64,000 bases of DNA, taken from positions 62,001 through 126,000 of the forward strand of contig NZ_JAQGLA010000006.1 in the NCBI RefSeq assembly GCF_027853915.1, written 5' to 3'. This document shows, in pieces, positions 58,388-64,000 of this stretch; position 1 is the stretch's first letter, and each line of letters opens with the position of its first letter. Both the position numbers and the translations under genes were made by a program. This DNA is from Saccharopolyspora oryzae. Lineage in GTDB: Bacteria > Actinomycetota > Actinomycetes > Mycobacteriales > Pseudonocardiaceae. The notes under the pieces are model-generated. The model saw nothing but the letters and a program-made list of their open reading frames with translations, ran no database searches and was not told the origin of the DNA.

Positions 58388-61300
58388 GTGAGCACGCTGC
58401 AGTTCAAGCGAACGCCACGCCTGGCCGCTCCCAGGCCACCGGGCGGGGAGGTGCACCTCGAACCACCGCCGGAGATCCCGCGGACCATTCCGGGCAACAT
58501 CGTCCAGAAGGTCCTGCCGGCCGTCATGATCGTCGCTTCGCTGGGAATGATGGTTTTCATGCTCCAGCGGGCGCAGAACAACCCGATGATGATGATGATG
58601 CCGATGATGATGCTCATCTCAACTTTCGGGATGATGGCCGGTGGGGGCAAGGAAGGCGGCCAGAAGAAGGCCGAGATGAACGAGGACCGCAAGGACTACC
58701 TGCGGTACCTCGGTCAGATGCGCGACCGCGCGCGGGAGGCTGCCGACGAGCAGCGCCTGGCGCGGGAGTGGGTGCACCCGGACCCGCAGACCCTGTGGTC
58801 GCTGGCGGCAGGTCCGAGCCGGCGCATGTGGGAGCGTCGTCCGAACGACAACGACTTCTGCCAGGTGAGGGTCGGCCGCGGTTCGCAGCGGCTGGAAACC
58901 CGCCTGGTGCCGCCGCAGACCGGTCCGGTCGACGAGCTGGAGCCGATCACGACGCTGGCGCTGCGCCGTTTCGTGCGCGCGCACTCGCTGGTGCCGGACC
59001 TGCCGATCGCCACCTCGCTGCGCGGTTTCGCCGCGGTCGGCCTGCAGGGCGACAAGGAACTCGTGCGCGGCCTGGCCCGCGCGATGGTGTGCCAGCTGGC
59101 CACCTTCCACACCCCCGACGACGTGATGATCGCGGTCGCCAGCAGCGGCCGCGCGCGCACCGAGTGGGAGTGGGTGAAGTGGCTGCCGCACGCCCAGCAC
59201 CCGACCGAGACCGACGGCATCGGTCAGATGCGCCTGATGGCCGGTTCGCTGGCCGCGATCGAGCAGATGCTCTCCGAGCAGCTGGCCGAGCGGCCGCGCT
59301 TCCAGCGCAACGCGGCTCCGCCGGACGGCCAGCCGCACATCGTGATCATCATCGATGACGCCGAGATCAGCCGCGAGGAAGCGCTCTACGTCGAGGGCGG
59401 CCTGGCCGGCGTGACCATGATCGACCTGTCCGACCTGCTCGGGCAGCTCACCGCGCGCCGCGGCATGCGGATGGTCGTCGAGGAGGGCCGGGTCGGTGCT
59501 CGCGGCGGCAGCGGTGTCGAGTGGTTCGGCAAGCCGGACTCGCTGAGCATGGAGGAGGCCGCTGCGCTGGCCCGCCAGCTCTCCCCGTACCGGGTCGCCG
59601 GTGGCGGGGGCGCCGCGTCCGATGCGGACAGCGGTGGCTACGAGCCGCTGACCACGCCGCTGAACTACGTGGAGCAGCTGGGGCTGGCCGGTGACGTCGT
59701 CACTTTCGACCTCAACGAGGCCTGGCGGCCGCGGTCCCGCGACGACCTCTACCGCGTCGCGATCGGCCCCGGCGAGCAGGGCGAGATCGTCCACCTGGAC
59801 ATCAAGGAGACCGCCTCGGGCGGTATGGGTCCGCACGGTCTGTGCATCGGTGCGACCGGTTCCGGTAAGTCGGAGTTCCTGCGCACCATCGTGCTGGGCC
59901 TGATCGCCACCCACTCGTCGTCGATGCTCAACTTCGTGCTCGTCGACTTCAAGGGTGGTGCGACGTTCAACGGGTTCGACCCGGCGCCGCACGTGTCGGC
60001 GAACATCTCGAACCTCGAGGGCGACGGTTCGCTGATCGACCGCATGTCGGACGCGCTGGCCGGTGAGATGAACCGCCGCCAGGAGGTCCTGAACAAGGCG
60101 GGCGCGAAGAACGTCTGGGACTACCGGAAGATGGCCGAGGCCGGCGACGACCGCTGCGCTGAGCCGTTGCCCGCGCTGTTCGTGGTCATCGACGAGTTCT
60201 CCGAGCTGCTCTCGCAGCAGCCGGACTTCGCCGAGCTGTTCGTGATGATCGGTCGTCTGGGTCGTTCGCTGCAGGTCCACCTGCTGCTCGCGTCGCAGCG
60301 GCTGGAAGAGGGCAAGCTGCGCGGTCTGGACTCGCACTTGTCGTACCGGATCGGTCTGAAGACCTTCAACGCGGCGGAATCCCGCGCGGCCATCGGTGTT
60401 CCGGACGCCGCGGACCTGCCGGCCACCGGTGGTCACGGCTACCTGAAGCACCCGAACGGCATGGACCGGTTCCGCGCCGCGTTCGTGTCCGGTCACCTGC
60501 ACCAGACCAGTGGTCGTCGGCCGGCGCTCAAGGGCGCTGCGTCGCCGGTCACCGGTGAGAAGATGCCGCGGCCCTTCATCCCGGACTACGTGGAGAAGCC
60601 GAAGGAGCCGGAGAAGCCGGTCGTCGAAGAGGTCAAGGAGGAGAAGAAGAGCGACCTCGACCCGACCGACTTCCAGATCGTCATCGACAAGGTGCACGGT
60701 CAGGGTCCGCCCGCCCACCAGGTGTGGCTGCCCCCGCTGGACTCCCCGCCCACTTTGGACAGTCTGCTGCCTCCGCTGCAGCAGACCGACGACCGCGGTT
60801 ACACCGCCGCCGGTTACGCGGGCAGCGGTCGGCTGCAGGTCCCGGTCGGCCTGATCGACGTCCCGTACAACCAGCGCCAGGACCCGATGATCCTCGACCT
60901 GAGCGGTCAGGGCGGTCATGGCGCGATCGTCGGTGGTGTCGGTGCGGGCAAGTCGAACACGGTCCGTGCGATGATCGCTTCGATGGCGCTGACCCACACC
61001 CCGCAGGAGGTGCAGTTCTACTGCGTCGACCTCGGTGGTGGTTCGATCGGTGCGCTGCGCGGCCTGCCGCACATGGGTGGTTACGGCACCCGCCGCGACG
61101 CGGACACGGTGCGCCGGACGATCGCCGAGCTCAAGACGATGCTGGCCGAGCGGGAAGCCCGTTTCGCGCAGCACGGCGTCGAGGGCATGAACGACTACCG
61201 GAACAAGCGCCGCCGCGGTGAGTTCGAGGACGACCCGTTCGGCGACGCGTTCCTGATCATCGACGGCTGGCGGACGTTCCGCGAGGAGTTCGAGGCCCTC

Positions 61301-62500
61301 GAGCAGGACGTGCTGAACCTGGCGGCCAACGGTCTCGCCTACGGCGTGCACGTGTTCGTCACCGCGGCGCGGTGGGCGGAGATCCGCCCGGCGATGAAGG
61401 ACTTGATGCAGACCCGCATCGAGCTCCGCCTCGGTGACCCGAGTGAGTCGGAGATCGACCGCAAGTTCGCGGTGAAGGTCCCGCAGGGCCGCCCGGGTCG
61501 CGGTATGCACGGCACCAAGCTGCACTTCCTGACCGCTCTGCCCCGCGTGGACAGCGAGAAGATCGGTGACCGCGTCGCCGACGAGATCGAGGCGGTCAAG
61601 CGCGAGGCCGACGAGGGCAAGCCGCTGCGCAACCCGCGGATGGGTTGGGAGCTCTACAACGACGACGTCTCCGACGGTGTCGCGGACCTGGTGAACCGGG
61701 TCAAGAGCTCGTGGAAGGGGCGCCCGGCGCCGCAGGTCCGCCTGCTGCCGGATCTTCTGCCGCACCAGCAGCTGCCGCGTCCGGAGCAGCAGCCGAATCC
61801 GAAGTTGGTGCCGATCGGCATCAACGAGGACGGTCTGCACCCGGTGTACCTGGACTTCAACGCCGAGCCGAACTTCTACGCGTTCGGCGAGCGGGAGTCG
61901 GGCAAGACGGCGCTGCTGCGCACGATCGTCCGGGGCATCACCGAGCGGTACACGCCGAAGGAAGCGCTCATCCTGCTGGTGGACTACCGGCGCACGATGC
62001 TCGGCTTCCTCAACACCGGCCACCTGCTGGAGTACGCGGTGGGTGCGGACCAGCTCAAGAGCAACGTCAAGGATGTGGCGGGGTCGTTGAAGAAGCGCCT
62101 GCCGGGTCCGGACGTGACGCAGGAGCAGCTGAAGAACCGTTCCTGGTGGAAGGGTCCGGAGCTGTTCGTGATCGTCGACGACTACGAGTTGGTGGCGCCG
62201 CAGGGCAACAACCCGCTGGCTCCGCTGGCGGAGTTCATCCCGACGGCCAGCGATGTGGGTCTGCACATCATCCTGGCCCGCAACTCGGGTGGTGCGGGTC
62301 GTGCGCTGTACGAGCCGTTGATCGGCAAGATGCGCGAGACGTCGGCCCCGGGTCTGGCGATGAGCGCGAACAAGGACGACGGCCAGCTGGTGGCGAACAT
62401 CAAGTCCCGCCCGCTCCCGCCGGGTCGCGGTACCTTGGTGAGCCGCAGCCTGCGTGGTGGCCCGCAGATGATCCAGACGGCGTTCATCCCGCCGGAGTGA
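58388..62500 (+). CDS. eccC: Type VII secretion ATPase EccC
   Basis: The protein has 1370 residues from a GTG whose product begins STLQFKRTPRLAAPRPPGG, the usual EccC start; the frame is open to 58283. Two membrane helices (IVQKVLPAVMIVASLGMMVF; a Met-rich second) are followed by three FtsK/SpoIIIE nucleotide-binding domains. Their P-loops are GATGSGKS (K494), GGVGAGKS (K855) and GERESGKT (K1173). Domain 1 has Walker B LFVVIDEFSEL. EccC is the motor and substrate receptor of ESX systems. It is a single uninterrupted polypeptide, unlike the split EccCa/EccCb of ESX-1. Confidence 0.95.
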   Translation: MSTLQFKRTPRLAAPRPPGGEVHLEPPPEIPRTIPGNIVQKVLPAVMIVASLGMMVFMLQRAQNNPMMMMMPMMMLISTFGMMAGGGKEGGQKKAEMNEDRKDYLRYLGQMRDRAREAADEQRLAREWVHPDPQTLWSLAAGPSRRMWERRPNDNDFCQVRVGRGSQRLETRLVPPQTGPVDELEPITTLALRRFVRAHSLVPDLPIATSLRGFAAVGLQGDKELVRGLARAMVCQLATFHTPDDVMIAVASSGRARTEWEWVKWLPHAQHPTETDGIGQMRLMAGSLAAIEQMLSEQLAERPRFQRNAAPPDGQPHIVIIIDDAEISREEALYVEGGLAGVTMIDLSDLLGQLTARRGMRMVVEEGRVGARGGSGVEWFGKPDSLSMEEAAALARQLSPYRVAGGGGAASDADSGGYEPLTTPLNYVEQLGLAGDVVTFDLNEAWRPRSRDDLYRVAIGPGEQGEIVHLDIKETASGGMGPHGLCIGATGSGKSEFLRTIVLGLIATHSSSMLNFVLVDFKGGATFNGFDPAPHVSANISNLEGDGSLIDRMSDALAGEMNRRQEVLNKAGAKNVWDYRKMAEAGDDRCAEPLPALFVVIDEFSELLSQQPDFAELFVMIGRLGRSLQVHLLLASQRLEEGKLRGLDSHLSYRIGLKTFNAAESRAAIGVPDAADLPATGGHGYLKHPNGMDRFRAAFVSGHLHQTSGRRPALKGAASPVTGEKMPRPFIPDYVEKPKEPEKPVVEEVKEEKKSDLDPTDFQIVIDKVHGQGPPAHQVWLPPLDSPPTLDSLLPPLQQTDDRGYTAAGYAGSGRLQVPVGLIDVPYNQRQDPMILDLSGQGGHGAIVGGVGAGKSNTVRAMIASMALTHTPQEVQFYCVDLGGGSIGALRGLPHMGGYGTRRDADTVRRTIAELKTMLAEREARFAQHGVEGMNDYRNKRRRGEFEDDPFGDAFLIIDGWRTFREEFEALEQDVLNLAANGLAYGVHVFVTAARWAEIRPAMKDLMQTRIELRLGDPSESEIDRKFAVKVPQGRPGRGMHGTKLHFLTALPRVDSEKIGDRVADEIEAVKREADEGKPLRNPRMGWELYNDDVSDGVADLVNRVKSSWKGRPAPQVRLLPDLLPHQQLPRPEQQPNPKLVPIGINEDGLHPVYLDFNAEPNFYAFGERESGKTALLRTIVRGITERYTPKEALILLVDYRRTMLGFLNTGHLLEYAVGADQLKSNVKDVAGSLKKRLPGPDVTQEQLKNRSWWKGPELFVIVDDYELVAPQGNNPLAPLAEFIPTASDVGLHIILARNSGGAGRALYEPLIGKMRETSAPGLAMSANKDDGQLVANIKSRPLPPGRGTLVSRSLRGGPQMIQTAFIPPE

Positions 62501-62530
62501 TCGTCGCGGCCTGACCGTCACGACGACGAG

Positions 62531-62562
62531 AAACCCTCCCCAGCCTCGGCCGGGGAGGGTTT
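62531..62562 (+). terminator. eccC terminator
   Basis: AAACCCTCCCC and GGGGAGGGTTT form a stem with a short inner GC/GC pairing and a T-run. A near-identical copy occurs at 63534-63573. The rest of the 62501-62798 gap is AT-richer than the neighbourhood and shows no gene. Confidence 0.9.
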
Positions 62563-62750
62563 TTCGTTTCGTCTGTGCGAGATCATGTAGTTCGCCGACA
62601 ATCAGGATTGTGGATTTCATCTATACGACGGTTGCAGCCTCGGTTAGCTTGGATCAGTGCAGTGGGAGAGTCGTCGTATAGCTGGCTGACGCCAATTGTT
62701 GTTACCGGTAGCCATGGGCACTGCGTGTTGAAATATCAGCAGAATTGCAC

Positions 62751-62780
62751 GGCCACCGCGCGGCGTACCGCGCGGTGGCC
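62751..62780 (-). terminator. Terminator of the small secreted-protein gene
   Basis: GGCCACCGCGCGG and its exact complement are separated by CGTA, 18 bp past the leftward stop. Confidence 0.85.
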
Positions 62781-62798
62781 GTGTCTGGATCTTGGTGA

Positions 62799-63164
62799 TC
62801 AGCAGTGGTTGTTGACGTTGCCGGTCTCGTTGCCGACAAGGCCTCCACCCCACACCCAGAGGCCGCCGGCACTGTTGTCAGCCAGTACCCATTTGTTGTG
62901 GGCGGCACCCCAGGCTTCCACGTAGCCGCCTTCCGACCAGCAGATGCCGACCAAAATCGCACCAGGAGGTGTGGTGCTGTGGATGGGGGCGTCTGGGTAT
63001 GGGGCGGTACGGGCAGGCAGGCCAGGGATGTCGTTGCGGACGGTCGTCCTGGTCTCCTGGGCGGAAATGCCTTGGTCGCTCGTAGCGGCCGAGGCAGCGG
63101 AAACAGGGGCAAGGGATAAGGCGGCGAACAGCGCTCCGAGGCAGACAGCGCTAATTTTCTTCAC
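62799..63164 (-). CDS. Small secreted protein of unknown function
   Basis: The 121-residue protein starts at a GTG with AGGAG upstream. A clear signal peptide (KKISAVCLGALFAALSLAPV, cleavage near SAASAA) leaves about 95 residues. These are rich in Gly, Trp and Asn and end NETGNVNNHC, with two Cys likely forming a disulfide. The WSEGGYVEAWGAAHNKWVLA and GGLWVWGGGL stretches resemble small beta-barrel (SH3-like) secreted proteins of actinomycetes, but I cannot assign a family. The gene is less GC-rich than its neighbours and is flanked by a duplicated eccC end, suggesting insertion. Confidence 0.7.
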   Translation of the reverse strand: MKKISAVCLGALFAALSLAPVSAASAATSDQGISAQETRTTVRNDIPGLPARTAPYPDAPIHSTTPPGAILVGICWSEGGYVEAWGAAHNKWVLADNSAGGLWVWGGGLVGNETGNVNNHC

Positions 63165-63367
63165 GGAATTCTCCTGTGTGAACGGGCGATGGTATTTGTC
63201 ATGCGGCAGAACTGCGTTGATTCAGCTGTCGCAAGTTCGAATGCTAGCGAGGTGTTGATCATTTTGTAGGAGGAGCGGGTAAATGGATCAATGTCGCGTA
63301 CTTTTTGCCTCGGTGCGATGCGTAAATTTACGGGTTATCTAGGTGGTCGATTGTGCGTAGAAATGCG

Positions 63368-63510
63368 CATCCTGGCCCGCAACTCGGGTGGTTCGGGACG
63401 TGCGTTGTACGAGCAACTGATCGGCAAGATGCGCGAGACACCGACCCCGGCTCTGGCGCCTGCGCGGTGGCCCGCAGATGATCCAGACGGCGTTCATCCC
63501 GCCGGAGTGA
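63368..63510 (+). pseudogene. Broken duplicate of the eccC 3' end
   Basis: ILARNSGGSGRALYEQLIGK and the following residues match eccC from 62269. After about 90 bases there is a deletion corresponding to 62360-62449, which shifts the frame. The DNA then matches the last codons of eccC (CGGTGGCCCGCAGATGATCC) through the TGA. There is no start of its own. It is followed by a copy of the eccC terminator. The flanks at 63165-63367 are AT-rich with no gene seen. Confidence 0.9.
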
Positions 63511-63533
63511 TCGTCACGGCCTGACCGTCACGA

Positions 63534-63573
63534 CGAGAAACCCTCCCCGGCCTCGGCAGGGGAGGGTTTCTCG
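63534..63573 (+). terminator. Duplicate of the eccC terminator
   Basis: CGAGAAACCCTCCCC pairs with GGGGAGGGTTTCTCG, a longer perfect stem than in the original at 62531. It belongs to the duplicated eccC end. Confidence 0.9.
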
Positions 63574-63684
63574 TTCTTCGGGGGACGGCGGCCAGGCGCG
63601 GGGAGGGGGTCGCGCCCGGCCGCCGGGATGGGCCGGTGCGGCACGTGGCCGGGGGATGTCGTGCCGCACCGACCCGGTCTGGGG

Positions 63685-63957
63685 TTACAGGCGCAGGTGG
63701 TGGCGACCGGTGGGTTGGTCGTCGGGGTCGAAGTCGGAGAACTGGGGTTGTGGTGGTTCTGCTGGTGGTTGTGGGGTTATGGCTCGGTTTTCGGCTTCGA
63801 TGTCGGCTATGAGGTGCCAGACGGTGTACTCGCCGTCGCCTGTTCCTGCGTGCTGACCTGCGGCGAGGCGTAGTCCGGGGACGGGGATGTGGGTGATGAG
63901 CAGGGCGAGGATGAGCAGGTTGAACAGGATGAAGGTGCTCAGCTGGATCCAGAACAT
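63685..63957 (-). CDS. Small single-pass membrane protein, unknown
   Basis: The 90-residue protein starts at an ATG 8 bp after AAGGA. An N-terminal membrane helix (FWIQLSTFILFNLLILALLI) is followed by a short polar, proline-rich cytosolic or periplasmic tail ending QPTGRHHLRL. No family is recognised. It could be a phage-like or plasmid-like accessory gene, or a regulator of a membrane complex; nothing in the sequence decides. Confidence 0.5.
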   Translation of the reverse strand: MFWIQLSTFILFNLLILALLITHIPVPGLRLAAGQHAGTGDGEYTVWHLIADIEAENRAITPQPPAEPPQPQFSDFDPDDQPTGRHHLRL

Positions 63958-64000
63958 GGCTTTGTCCTTCCAAATGCGGTGTTGTGGCTGGTCAGGTTTC

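Noticed and set aside
55235-58456. A single 1073-codon minus-strand protein
   Set aside because: The N-terminal two thirds are eccD read in another frame; the mycP signal peptide and ATG at 56644 define the real gene.
58619-62620. A 1333-codon open frame on the minus strand
   Set aside because: It is antisense to eccC, has repetitive Arg/His/Leu/Val composition from third-position GC bias, and shows no domain.

Overview
The window is high-GC actinobacterial DNA. Gene order, GTG starts, an ESX-4-type locus beside the ribosomal super-operon and many low-complexity secreted proteins suggest a Pseudonocardiaceae-like genome, possibly Saccharopolyspora; the genus is inference.

Layout. 1-514 is the start of a leftward MocR/GntR regulator. 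917-20806 is one apparent rightward operon: a YbaB-like protein, an EspC-like type VII secretion protein, a 1999-residue polymorphic toxin ending in an R-S-E ADP-ribosyltransferase domain, four large proteins carrying ADP-ribosylglycohydrolase (ARH/DraG-fold) domains, some active-looking and some with lost catalytic Asp residues, and a protein ending in a TNT-like (NAD-glycohydrolase family) domain. A perfect hairpin at 20819-20851 closes it. I read this as an exported ADP-ribosylating toxin with an expanded set of ADP-ribose-removing or decoy immunity proteins.

21316-25735 is the str operon (rpsL, rpsG, fusA, tuf). 26452-36281 holds the S10 and spc operons (rpsJ to rplO), followed by secY, adk and map. 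Two paralogous leftward SAM methyltransferases (39942-41439) lie between map and infA. 41825-46479 is the alpha operon (infA, rpmJ, rpsM, rpsK, rpsD, rpoA, rplQ, truA). Next come a WYL regulator, a DinB-like protein and a VOC protein, then an ESX core at 49239-62500 (an unknown protein, eccE, eccB, two secreted-type proteins, mycP, eccD, eccC). This is where ESX-4 sits in mycobacteria, downstream of rplQ-truA. The right edge has a small low-GC secreted-protein gene, a broken duplicate of the eccC 3' end with its terminator, and a small membrane protein.

The intergenic regions hold two repeat families. One is a roughly 200-bp structured element in four copies (585, 25790, 39655, 53190) whose stems vary in a compensatory way between copies. 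The other is a 46-bp AT-rich dyad element in three copies (39875, 46501, 46890) with related 18-bp palindromes. The rpsL and rpsJ leaders share a three-part motif. No tRNA, rRNA, CRISPR array or transposase gene was recognised.
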